From NCBI RefSeq assembly GCF_000702605.1, contig NZ_JNIR01000001.1, forward strand, positions 486,501 to 550,500: 64,000 nucleotides of DNA, written 5' to 3'. A model generated the notes under the pieces. That model saw only the letters and a program-made list of their open reading frames with translations, was not told the DNA's origin and made no database searches. This document shows positions 36,934 to 44,205 of this stretch, one piece after another. Every line of letters starts with the position of its first letter. The stretch's first letter is position 1. Position numbers and translations under genes: made by a program. This stretch comes from Exiguobacterium acetylicum DSM 20416 (lineage in GTDB: Bacteria > Bacillota > Bacilli > Exiguobacteriales > Exiguobacteriaceae).

Positions 36934-37719
36934 TTAGGCTGCCTGTACACCGTATTTTTTCGGTGTCAGGTAGCCTAATTTTTCTTGGATTCGTTCTTCG
37001 TTATAGTAATTTAAGTAATTAGTAACGCGTTCAGAGACCTCATGGTCTCTTAGTGAATTAAATTTGACGTACTGGAATTCCTCGGACTTTAAATTAGAGT
37101 GGAACGATTCGATAACTGCGTTGTCCCAACAGTTTCCTCTACGAGACATGCTGCTTGTTAGGTGATTCCTTTTAACGAATTCTTGAAAGGCGTATGACGT
37201 ATAGACACTTCCTTGGTCCGAATGAAGGATGACCCCTTCGGGATAGTTTCGATTCTCAAGCGCTATCTTCAACGTATCAATCACAAGAGACGTTTGTTGA
37301 TGCTCGTATAACTTGTATGCGACGATTTCGTTATTAAAAAGATCCATGATGGTGGAAAGATATTTCGTCGTGCTGCCGTATTGGATATAGGTGATATCCG
37401 TCACCCACTTTTGATTCGGTTTACTTGCTGTGAAATCGCGCTTGATGAGATCCGGTGCCGTTATGATGCGCTCACCTTGAGACTTCCATCTTCGCTTCGG
37501 CTTGATCCGACATTGGAGATGGTGTTTTTGCATGATTTTCTGTACGGTATTCCGATTGGCTTTTAACTGATAGATTTGCTGTAATAATGCCTTTATTTTT
37601 CGATGTCCATTCCGATACTTCGTCTGTTTACTTAGTTCAATGACGGTTTTTTCGAGCACCGAAGGTGCTTTCACAGATTCCTTAATCCAACGGTAATAGC
37701 TTGCTCTTGGTACATTCAA
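36934..37719 (-). CDS. IS3-family transposase OrfB (DDE integrase domain)
   Basis: Catalytic part of the transposase with the DDE triad: Asp in WVTDITYIQYG, Asp in VILHSDQGSVY and Glu in WDNAVIESFHSNLKSE. The 261 residues start at a TTG, but the frame is open upstream into orfA and reads KEVVIKIVEFLRRKY before it. This implies that the active protein is an OrfAB fusion made by -1 frameshifting near the A-rich end of orfA (GAGAAAGAAG). It ends 42 bases from the left IS end. Confidence 0.92.
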   Translation of the reverse strand: MNVPRASYYRWIKESVKAPSVLEKTVIELSKQTKYRNGHRKIKALLQQIYQLKANRNTVQKIMQKHHLQCRIKPKRRWKSQGERIITAPDLIKRDFTASKPNQKWVTDITYIQYGSTTKYLSTIMDLFNNEIVAYKLYEHQQTSLVIDTLKIALENRNYPEGVILHSDQGSVYTSYAFQEFVKRNHLTSSMSRRGNCWDNAVIESFHSNLKSEEFQYVKFNSLRDHEVSERVTNYLNYYNEERIQEKLGYLTPKKYGVQAA

Positions 37720-37778
37720 AGCGCTAAGAATGGCGGTGATTGTATACTTTCTCCGAAGAAACTCTACAATTTTTATGA

Positions 37779-38096
37779 CTACTTCTTTCTCAACTCTCTT
37801 TCGATTTCCATGTACTTTTTTAAGATCTCATTTTCCATCTTCAGATGTGACATTTGTCGTTCTCTCTTGTCATCCTCACTCGCAGAATCTGGACCATGTC
37901 CATAGGTATATTGTTTACCGATTGGCTGATCAAATCGATAATGTTCGTTAGAGCGATACCATCTCATCCATGTTTTGATTTGAGATTCATTTTTGATTCC
38001 GTACTTCTCCATGATTTCTCTCGTCGTTAACTTACCACTCAGCTTTTCTTTGACTACTGCCCATTTTACTTCACTTGAATATACGTTTTTGCCCAT
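37779..38096 (-). CDS. IS3-family transposase OrfA (helix-turn-helix)
   Basis: A 105-residue DNA-binding protein: helix-turn-helix MEKYGIKNESQIKTWMRWYR (positions 37959-38018), then a leucine-zipper-like C-terminus (LKMENEILKKYMEIERELRKK) used for multimerisation. CGGAGGTG precedes the ATG. Its end overlaps the extended orfB frame, the normal arrangement for programmed frameshifting in IS3 elements. Confidence 0.92.
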   Translation of the reverse strand: MGKNVYSSEVKWAVVKEKLSGKLTTREIMEKYGIKNESQIKTWMRWYRSNEHYRFDQPIGKQYTYGHGPDSASEDDKRERQMSHLKMENEILKKYMEIERELRKK

Positions 38097-38666
38097 GCAA
38101 AAACACCTCCGATGTTAGTACTTTTTAAAAGTGTACCACTCCGAAGGTGTTTTATATTGTCTCAAAATTTTAGGTTAGCCCAGAGTGCCTTCGGTAAAGA
38201 CGAGGTCTCGCAACAGGCGGTCACCCTCGGAGCATCGTACTTCTTACTTAAACCGTTCAGCATGGATCAGCTCGTTCAAAAAATTCGTCTCGTGACGAAT
38301 CAAGGACAAGCACCGATCGTCGAAACGATTGATTTAAAAGTCGGTACGACACTTCGAGAAGTGGGGATTGCTCCGCATATTAAAGGCTTCACGTATTTGA
38401 AGGACGCTGTCTTAATGGTGCTTGAACGGGAAGATTTACTCGGATTGATCACAAAGGAACTCTATCCGACGATCGCGAAGAAACACCAAACGACGGCTTC
38501 TCGTGTCGAACGAGCGATGCGTCACGCCATCAAGTCCGCCTGGAACGAAGGGATGCAACAGCACGAGCTCTTCAATGGCCGAATCGAACAAGAGAAAAGT
38601 CCGAAGAACTCAGAATTCATCTCGTATGTTTCGAGTCATATGAATCAAGAACAATCTGGTTAAAGG

Positions 38667-38701
38667 AAACACACCGTCTGAATGATAGACGGTGTGTTTT
38701 T
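38667..38701. terminator. Bidirectional terminator after spo0A
   Basis: Perfect stem AAACACACCGTCT / AGACGGTGTGTTT with T residues on one side and A residues on the other; lies between convergent spo0A and the DHFR-like gene. Confidence 0.88.
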
Positions 38702-39278
38702 AGTTCCTATCCCGTTCATAGCAAGCGATCAATACGCCGTTATCAAACGTGTGTCGTTTCGTGACATTCCAAGTGATGGGCGTCATTCCGTTGTCGGGAA
38801 ATAGACGTTTACCAGAACCAATGATGACGGGATAGAGGATCAATCGAAGTTCATCGATCAGATCGGCTTGATAAAGCGTATGAACGAGTTGACTACTCCC
38901 CCAGACGTGAAGTGGTGGTCCGTCCTGTTGTTTCAAGCGTGTTAGTTCAGAAGTTGGTTGATTCAAATAAGTCGTCGGCTGCCAAAGAATAGGTGGTGTA
39001 TGACGCGTAGCAACATACTTCATGGCATGATCAGCAACTGGCCAGATATCTGGGTGGAGTGGCCAGTAACTCGACCATTGCTCGTATGTCTTGCGACCGA
39101 GTAACAGGGAGCAATCCTCTTGCATCCATTCACGGATGACCTGACCAATCTCAGGATGTTGAAATGGAGCAGTCCATCCCCCTTGTTCGAAGTCGTTGCT
39201 CACATCCTCATTCTTTCCGCTCGGTGCTTGAATGACACCGTCTAACGATAGATGTTCGAATACGATGATTTTTCGCAT
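38700..39278 (-). CDS. Dihydrofolate reductase-like (RibD C-terminal domain) protein
   Basis: A 192-residue protein with the DHFR/RibD_C fold: RKIIVFEHLSLDGVIQ at the start, LLLGRKTYEQWSSYW (NADPH-binding turn), LHVWGSSQLVHTL and ELRLILYPVIIGSGKRLF near the end. These are stand-alone NADPH reductases of unknown substrate (YyaP/YwjB type), not the folate enzyme. ATG 39278 follows GAGGAG. It is not part of the syntenic Bacillus block and may be an accessory insertion between spo0A and the RNA gene. Confidence 0.85.
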   Translation of the reverse strand: MRKIIVFEHLSLDGVIQAPSGKNEDVSNDFEQGGWTAPFQHPEIGQVIREWMQEDCSLLLGRKTYEQWSSYWPLHPDIWPVADHAMKYVATRHTPPILWQPTTYLNQPTSELTRLKQQDGPPLHVWGSSQLVHTLYQADLIDELRLILYPVIIGSGKRLFPDNGMTPITWNVTKRHTFDNGVLIACYERDRN

Positions 39279-39335
39279 GAAAGGTCTCCTCTCGATTACG
39301 ATCTGCTTATAGCATACCGTAAAGCTAAAAATATA

Positions 39336-39385
39336 TAAAAGCGCTTGCAAATAAATATTGCATAAACTGAAATGTTTGTTATAAT
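39336..39385 (+). promoter_or_regulatory. Promoter of the large ncRNA, with a cre-like box
   Basis: TTGCAT (39358-39363), 16-bp spacer and a perfect TATAAT (39380-39385) form a strong sigma-A promoter, with start near 39392. Just upstream, TAAAAGCGCTTGCA (39336-39349) resembles the CcpA cre site TGAAAGCGCTTTCA. The same stretch shares AAAAGCG and TGCAAA words with the palindromes upstream of the bkd sigma-54 promoter. Regulation by CcpA or BkdR is inference. Confidence 0.7.
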
Positions 39386-39391
39386 AAAGGT

Positions 39392-39948
39392 ACCAAATGA
39401 TTTGGCAAGACGTCAGATGAACGTCGAGTCGATAAGGACTCCGGAAATCCTGTTGACGAACATCATCTCAGAACGCCAACTGTAAATGGCTCAAGAATGC
39501 CGGACGACATTCTCTTGGTAGAAGTCGTACCAAGGTATCTTGTTCATTCTAGATGAGAAATCTCGAATGAATGGGAGCTTCCATGATTTCGAAGCTAGGG
39601 AAAAGTGGAAGGTAACGGATCGTCTAAAATGAAAAGTACAGTTCGTGAAAAGGAGTGTTGTCTAGCAGTGATTGTTAGCAACCGAATGTTTGACTGCTTC
39701 AAGCGGATGACATTATGCTCCACCTAGGTCCCGAGTACAGTCAGATGATGGAACTGAAACACCATTCTATCGTTAGCCCGATAGCCAGATCTGATTTCTT
39801 TCTACCTCTTCATTAAGAGGAACACCTAAGGTTTTGGAGTACACGAATAGTTCTAACTATGAGAGGAGTTCATCCGTAAGTGAAACCAATTTTATATGAG
39901 TAAAAGGTCCCGCGCTTGAAATGAGTTCAAGAGATGGGGACCTTTTTC
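39392..39948 (+). ncRNA. Large structured noncoding RNA, about 557 nt (OLE RNA candidate)
   Basis: No coding frame explains this gene-sized interval, yet it has a promoter, a terminator and a dense series of hairpins: CCAAAT/ATTTGG (39393-39405), AGATGA/TCATCT (39415/39463) closing a 10-bp hairpin (39428-39457), CTTGGTA/TACCAAG (39514-39534), TTCATTC/GAATGAA (39543-39571), AGCTTC/GAAGCT (39576-39596), CTATCG/CGATAG (39767-39784), CCTCTT/AAGAGG (39805-39820) and ATAGTT/AACTAT (39847-39860). ACGGAT (39615) can pair with ATCCGT (39872) over 250 nt. The motif CACCTA-GG-(N)-GAGTACA occurs twice (39721, 39823). Size, extremophile-type Firmicutes host and position near the nusB-recN-bkd block fit OLE RNA. 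No OapA-like gene is in the window, and this is not the usual ispA-dxs site. A different or new class is possible. Confidence 0.75.
39902..39947 (+). terminator. Intrinsic terminator of the large ncRNA
   Basis: AAAGGTCCC / GGGGACCTTT with an inner CTTGAA / TTCAAG pairing, followed by TTTTT. It marks the RNA 3' end. The A residues on the 5' side let it also end the converging yqzF transcript. Confidence 0.9.
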
Positions 39949-39953
39949 TGTGT

Positions 39954-40208
39954 TCATTTTTTTTGATAGCGGTCGGAGACTTTTCCACGTTTTCGATCGC
40001 GATAAAAAACATATCCTGCGACAAATCCAATGCCACCCATCGCAAGAATCAAACCAACGAGACCTTGCAATACATATACGTAAGCCGCATCGCCTAAGTA
40101 TTTAAACGGCACTTGTGCAATTAGAAAAACACTATCACGCATGAGCTTAATACCAATCGCGCCGATGATGCCGGGGATTAATAATGAGAGCAAACCAATG
40201 ATACGCAT
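39954..40208 (-). CDS. yqzF: DUF2627 family membrane protein (YqzF)
   Basis: An 84-residue protein with two or three membrane helices (LLSLLIPGIIGAIGIKLMRDS, VYVLQGLVGLILAMGGIGFVAGYVF) and a basic tail YRDRKRGKVSDRYQKK. Matches YqzF/DUF2627, which lies between spo0A and bkdR in Bacillus. Function unknown. AAAGGAG precedes the start. It faces the ncRNA and shares its terminator. Confidence 0.85.
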   Translation of the reverse strand: MRIIGLLSLLIPGIIGAIGIKLMRDSVFLIAQVPFKYLGDAAYVYVLQGLVGLILAMGGIGFVAGYVFYRDRKRGKVSDRYQKK

Positions 40209-40268
40209 AGGACGCCACTCCTTTCCAAGCGTATTGTATCAAAAAATCGATCGTTCTGCGAATCGGGT

Positions 40269-40297
40269 TTGCTTCCCTATTTTATTCCGAGTACGAT
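40269..40297 (+). promoter_or_regulatory. Sigma-A promoter for bkdR
   Basis: TTGCTT (40269-40274), 17-bp spacer, TACGAT (40292-40297), 34 bases before the bkdR start. Confidence 0.55.
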
Positions 40298-40330
40298 AGA
40301 AATGTAAGCAGTTTCAAAGGGGGAATTCAT

Positions 40331-41986
40331 ATGCATCATCTACTCGTCGTCGGGGCTGGTCAAGGGGGAACAGAAGTCCTGCATGCGTTTCAACGTTCAC
40401 CATTATTAACGGTCATTGGTCTTGTCGATCCAAACATGGATGCGCCTGGGGTGGCGCTTGCACGGCGTGCGGACATTCGGATCGAAACGAGCTGGTCAGC
40501 TTTCGAAGGGGCGGATGTCGATTTCATCATTGACGCTACAGGAGAAAATGGCGTACTTGAGCAATTGATTCATGATTTTCCGGGAGCGGCGGTCTTACCG
40601 GGGGAATTCGTCAGAGTGTTGCTCGAGCGATTGACTGAAAAAGAGAAAATGCTCGAAGCGATCATTCATTGTACGAGCGAAGCAATCTCCGTCGCCGATC
40701 AAGACGGACAGACGATGCTGATCAATCCAGCCTATACGCGCATGACCGGTTTCACGGAGCGAGACGTCGTCGGAAAACCGGCAAGTGCCGATATCGGAAT
40801 GCAGGAATCCGTTCATTTGAAAGTCTTGAATACGGGCGAGAACGTTCGAGATGTTCGCATGAAGATTGGGCAAGATCAACGCGATATCATCGTCAACGCG
40901 GCACCCGTCATTGTCGATGGACAAGTCCGTGGTTCCGTTGGGGTCATTCGGGATATCTCGGAAATGAAGGCACTCGCCAAAGAATTGAAGGCAGCGCGAC
41001 AAAAAATCCGGACGCTCGAAGCCAAATATACATTCGATGATATCATCGCCGAGAGTGAAGCGATGCGCTTCGTCGTCGATCAAGCGAAACTTGCGGCAAC
41101 GATGCCAGTCAATGTCTTGATTCGCGGTGAATCCGGAACCGGCAAGGAACTGTTCGCGCATGCGATCCATGCAGCGAGCGAACGTAAATATGAACAATTC
41201 GTCCGCGTCAATTGTGCGGCAATCGCACCGACGTTACTCGAAAGTGAACTATTCGGGTACGAGGAAGGCGCGTTCTCAGGAGCGCGACGTGGTGGTAAGC
41301 GTGGATACTTCGAAGAAGCACACGGGGGTTCGCTGTTCTTAGATGAGATCGGCGAACTGCCACTCGACGTCCAAGCCAAACTGTTACGGGTGTTACAGGA
41401 AAATGAAGTCGTTCGCGTCGGTGGTACGAAGGCCATTCCGGTCGATGTCCGGATCATCGCGGCGACGAATGCGAATCTGGAGCAGAAGATCATCATGAAT
41501 GAGTTCCGAGAAGATCTCTACTACCGGATTAATCGTTTACCGATTCACATACCGGCACTACGTGAGCGTCCGGATGATATCGCGCCATTGACCTTACACT
41601 TACTCCGTAAATTGAATCAAAGTTATGGGCGATCGGTCGGACGGATATCGGATGATGTACTCGAAGCAATGAAGAAGCAACCGTGGAAAGGAAATGTCCG
41701 CGAGCTTGAAAATGTCATCGGTCGCGCGTTGATTTTTACAGATAAAACAGAAACGGTCTTACGAAAAGGTCATCTTCAGCTTGTCGTGCCACAAACAACA
41801 AAAGTTGCGACAAGACAGAAAAAGGAAATCAAACATTTATCAGACGAGATGTCCCACGTCGAAGAACGGTTAATTCGGGAAGCGCTTACTGCCTTTAATG
41901 GCAACAAAACAGAAGCGGCGAAACAACTCGGAATTTCTCTCCGGGCACTTTATTACAAAGTGGAACGATTTAACATCTATTCGTAA
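40331..41986 (+). CDS. bkdR: Sigma-54-dependent activator BkdR with an N-terminal NAD-binding-like domain
   Basis: Enhancer-binding protein for the sigma-54 promoter of the bkd operon. The 551 residues comprise a Rossmann-like domain (residues 1-100; GAGQGG at 8-13, LVDPNMDAPG, FIIDATGENG), a PAS domain (about 103-215), an AAA+ domain with Walker A GESGTGKE (266-273), sigma-54 loop GAFSGA (313-318, usual GAFTGA) and Walker B SLFLDE (334-339), and a Fis-type helix-turn-helix (NKTEAAKQLGISLRALYYKVERF). Its target sites are the palindromes directly after its stop codon. The N-terminal dinucleotide-fold domain suggests sensing of a nucleotide cofactor. Confidence 0.92.
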   Translation: MHHLLVVGAGQGGTEVLHAFQRSPLLTVIGLVDPNMDAPGVALARRADIRIETSWSAFEGADVDFIIDATGENGVLEQLIHDFPGAAVLPGEFVRVLLERLTEKEKMLEAIIHCTSEAISVADQDGQTMLINPAYTRMTGFTERDVVGKPASADIGMQESVHLKVLNTGENVRDVRMKIGQDQRDIIVNAAPVIVDGQVRGSVGVIRDISEMKALAKELKAARQKIRTLEAKYTFDDIIAESEAMRFVVDQAKLAATMPVNVLIRGESGTGKELFAHAIHAASERKYEQFVRVNCAAIAPTLLESELFGYEEGAFSGARRGGKRGYFEEAHGGSLFLDEIGELPLDVQAKLLRVLQENEVVRVGGTKAIPVDVRIIAATNANLEQKIIMNEFREDLYYRINRLPIHIPALRERPDDIAPLTLHLLRKLNQSYGRSVGRISDDVLEAMKKQPWKGNVRELENVIGRALIFTDKTETVLRKGHLQLVVPQTTKVATRQKKEIKHLSDEMSHVEERLIREALTAFNGNKTEAAKQLGISLRALYYKVERFNIYS

Positions 41987-41988
41987 AG

Positions 41989-42094
41989 CGCAAATTTTTG
42001 CGTGCAATATATTGCAAAAAATGCAAAAGCGTGCAAAATTAAAGACGTTCTTGCTTATCCTACCGTCTCTTTTGAATTGGCACGAAAATTGCTA
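41989..42094 (+). promoter_or_regulatory. Sigma-54 promoter of the bkd operon with upstream activator palindromes
   Basis: TGGCAC-GAAAA-TTGCTA at 42078-42094 matches the sigma-54 consensus (TGGCAC-N5-TTGCW). Upstream lie CGCAAA-TT-TTTGCG (41989-42002), a perfect 14-bp palindrome TGCAATATATTGCA (42003-42016), and two TGCAAAA words (42022-42039). The spacing of 40-90 bp is typical of enhancer sites for a sigma-54 activator, and bkdR ends only two bases upstream of the first palindrome. Confidence 0.88.
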
Positions 42095-42130
42095 TTACTA
42101 TTTATGTATGACAGGTGAGGGGGGAATACG

Positions 42131-43051
42131 GTGAGATTCAGTGAAATGGTCGAGCAGGCAGCTCGACTCGAAGATTCCGTCGTTGCGATTGCAGCTGCGG
42201 ATGACGAAGAAGTGATGGATGCTGTCGCATTAGCAATTGAGAACGATTTAGCGCGTTTTCATTTGTTCGGGGATGCGACACGGATTCAGCAGATGATTCA
42301 AAAACGGGCATTACGGGAGTCACAATTCGTGATTACCCATACCTCTACATCACAAGAAGCGGCAGAACGTGCTGCTCATGCCGTTCGCAAAGGGGATGCG
42401 AGCGTCTTGATGAAAGGACTTGTTCCAACAGCAACGTTCATGAAAGCCGTCTTAAACAAAGAAACAGGTCTGCGTTCAGGAAATGTCCTGTCGCATGTCG
42501 CGTTGTTCGAAGTACCAGGGCGTGAATCAGCGATTGGATTAACCGACGCAGCGATTCATATCCAACCGTCACTCGAAGACAAGGTGAAGATCATCGAAAA
42601 CGGTGTCTCCGCCTTACGTGCTCTCGGATACGGCTTACCGAAAGTCGCAGTCTTAGCAGCCGTCGAAGTCGTCAATCCGACGATGCAGGCGACGATTGAT
42701 GCCGCACTTTTAACACAGATGAACCGACGTGGTCAAATCAAGGATTGCCTTGTAGACGGACCACTCGCGCTTGACAATGCCGTGAATCTCGTCGCTGCCC
42801 AGCAAAAAGGGTTAACGGGAGACGTAGCAGGTCAGGCGGATTTACTCGTCGTTCCGCAAATCGAAGTCGGGAACGTCATCTACAAATCACTCATGTATTT
42901 CGCACATGCTTCGGTTGCGGCGATTCTCGTCGGGGCACGGGCTCCGGTCGTATTGACAAGCCGTGCCGATACAGCAGAAGCAAAAATGTACTCACTAGCC
43001 TTTGCGCTTTTAAATGCTCAACAGACGAAAAAAGTAAAACAAACAATCTGA
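42131..43051 (+). CDS. ptb: Phosphate butyryltransferase
   Basis: Converts (branched) acyl-CoA to acyl-phosphate. The 306 residues belong to the phosphotransacetylase family: [50 protein letters not shown] and [23 protein letters not shown]. The start is GTG with GGTGAGGGGGG upstream. First gene of the sigma-54-controlled bkd operon; with Buk it can interconvert branched acyl-CoA and the free acid, yielding ATP. Confidence 0.92.
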   Translation: MRFSEMVEQAARLEDSVVAIAAADDEEVMDAVALAIENDLARFHLFGDATRIQQMIQKRALRESQFVITHTSTSQEAAERAAHAVRKGDASVLMKGLVPTATFMKAVLNKETGLRSGNVLSHVALFEVPGRESAIGLTDAAIHIQPSLEDKVKIIENGVSALRALGYGLPKVAVLAAVEVVNPTMQATIDAALLTQMNRRGQIKDCLVDGPLALDNAVNLVAAQQKGLTGDVAGQADLLVVPQIEVGNVIYKSLMYFAHASVAAILVGARAPVVLTSRADTAEAKMYSLAFALLNAQQTKKVKQTI

Positions 43052-43064
43052 GGAGGAACTTAAA

Positions 43065-44189
43065 ATGGTCGAAACAAACGTAGAATCACGCTTCAGCATC
43101 TTTGAAACAATGGAGATGGAAGATTACGAACAAGTCGTTTTTTGCCACGATAAAGTATCGGGATTAAAAGCGATCATCGCGATTCATGACACGACACTCG
43201 GACCGGCACTCGGTGGACTTCGTATGTGGAACTATGCATCAGACGAAGAAGCATTGATTGATGCGCTCCGTTTATCAAAAGGGATGACGTATAAGAACGC
43301 AGCTGCTGGTTTGAACCTCGGTGGTGGTAAAGCTGTCATCATCGGAGATGCGAAGACACAAAAGTCAGAAGCACTCTTCCGGGCATTCGGACGTTACGTC
43401 CAGTCACTGAATGGTCGTTACATCACAGCAGAAGATGTTAATACGACGGTTGCAGACATGGATTACATCCATATGGAGACAGATTTCGTCACTGGTGTCA
43501 GCCCAGCATTCGGATCAAGTGGTAACCCGTCACCAGTTACAGCATACGGTGTCTACCGTGGGATGAAAGCAGCGGCAAAAGAAGTGTACGGAACAGATTC
43601 ACTTGGTGGAAAAACGATTGCGATCCAAGGTGTCGGTAACGTTGCCTTCAATCTATGCCGTCATTTGCATGAAGAAGGGGCGAAACTGATCGTCACGGAC
43701 ATCAACCAAGAAGCACTTCAACGTGCAGAAGAAGCATTCGGTGCACTGATCGTCGCACCAGAAGACATCTACAGTGTCGAAGCAGATATCTTCGCTCCAT
43801 GTGCCCTCGGTGCGACATTAAACGACGAGACGATTCCACAATTGAAAGTTAAGATCATCGCCGGTGCGGCAAATAACCAACTCAAAGAAGACCGTCACGG
43901 TGACATGCTCGAAGAACGCGACATTTTATACGTACCAGACTTCGTCATCAATGCCGGCGGTGTCATCAATGTTGCTGACGAACTCGACGGATACAACCGT
44001 GACCGTGCCATGAAAAAAGTCGAACTCGTCTACGATGCAGTCACGAAAGTATTTGAAATCGCAAAACGCGACCACCTACCAACGTACCGGGCGGCTGAAA
44101 AAATGGCAGAAGAGCGTATCGCGACGATGCGTAGTGCCCGTAGTCAGTTCCTACGTCGTGATAAAAACATTCTAGGATCACGCGGCTGA
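43065..44189 (+). CDS. bcd: Leucine dehydrogenase
   Basis: NAD-dependent oxidative deamination of Leu, Val and Ile to 2-oxo acids, the substrates of the BKD complex. The 374 residues show [50 protein letters not shown] (positions 43200-43349), with the two catalytic lysines, and the NAD-binding [22 protein letters not shown] lies before the ATG, 13 bases after ptb. Confidence 0.95.
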   Translation: MVETNVESRFSIFETMEMEDYEQVVFCHDKVSGLKAIIAIHDTTLGPALGGLRMWNYASDEEALIDALRLSKGMTYKNAAAGLNLGGGKAVIIGDAKTQKSEALFRAFGRYVQSLNGRYITAEDVNTTVADMDYIHMETDFVTGVSPAFGSSGNPSPVTAYGVYRGMKAAAKEVYGTDSLGGKTIAIQGVGNVAFNLCRHLHEEGAKLIVTDINQEALQRAEEAFGALIVAPEDIYSVEADIFAPCALGATLNDETIPQLKVKIIAGAANNQLKEDRHGDMLEERDILYVPDFVINAGGVINVADELDGYNRDRAMKKVELVYDAVTKVFEIAKRDHLPTYRAAEKMAEERIATMRSARSQFLRRDKNILGSRG

Positions 44190-44205
44190 TCAGAGGAGGA
44201 TATCC

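Larger units (their letters stand above)
36892..38182 (-). mobile_element. IS3-family insertion sequence, 1,291 bp
   Basis: Ends are imperfect ~40-bp inverted repeats: left TAGACTGACCTAGCAATATG, right (reverse complement) TGGGCTAACCTAAAATTTTG, both continuing to ATATAAAACACCTT. A 3-bp direct duplication GAG flanks it (36889-36891 and 38183-38185), as expected for IS3 elements. Two overlapping genes, orfA and orfB, are on the minus strand, opposite to spo0A. The left terminus reads TA rather than the usual TG. Both genes look intact, so the copy may still be active. Confidence 0.93.
36647..38663 (+). pseudogene. spo0A: spo0A, interrupted by an IS3-family element
   Basis: The 5' part (36647-36891, TTG start) encodes a receiver domain with acidic pocket Asp8/Asp9 and phosphorylation site Asp54 (LLLDIIMPHLDG). 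The 3' part (38186-38663) encodes the receiver end (AFGKDEVSQQAVTLGASYFLLKPF) and the Spo0A DNA-binding domain (IKGFTYLKDAVLMVLE, TTASRVERAMRHAIKSAW). The IS interrupts codon 82. Removing it with one GAG copy restores VIML-S-AFGKDE in frame, so the ancestral gene was full-length. As printed, the product is an 85-residue receiver fragment ending MLSRLT. The rest of the gene looks undecayed, so the insertion is recent. Confidence 0.93.

Noticed and set aside
39392-39948. tmRNA, RNase P RNA or a group I intron as identity of the large RNA
   Set aside because: No tRNA-like ends or tag frame, no RNase P core words, and no group I P7 elements or flanking exon junctions could be seen.
39954-40208. 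YqzF as a dedicated protein partner of the large RNA (OapA-like)
   Set aside because: It is the ordinary DUF2627 gene found at this place in Bacillus species without such an RNA, is much smaller than OapA, and is on the opposite strand.
41898-42134. 78-codon frame between bkdR and ptb
   Set aside because: It would run across the sigma-54 promoter and enhancer palindromes, so it is not a likely gene.
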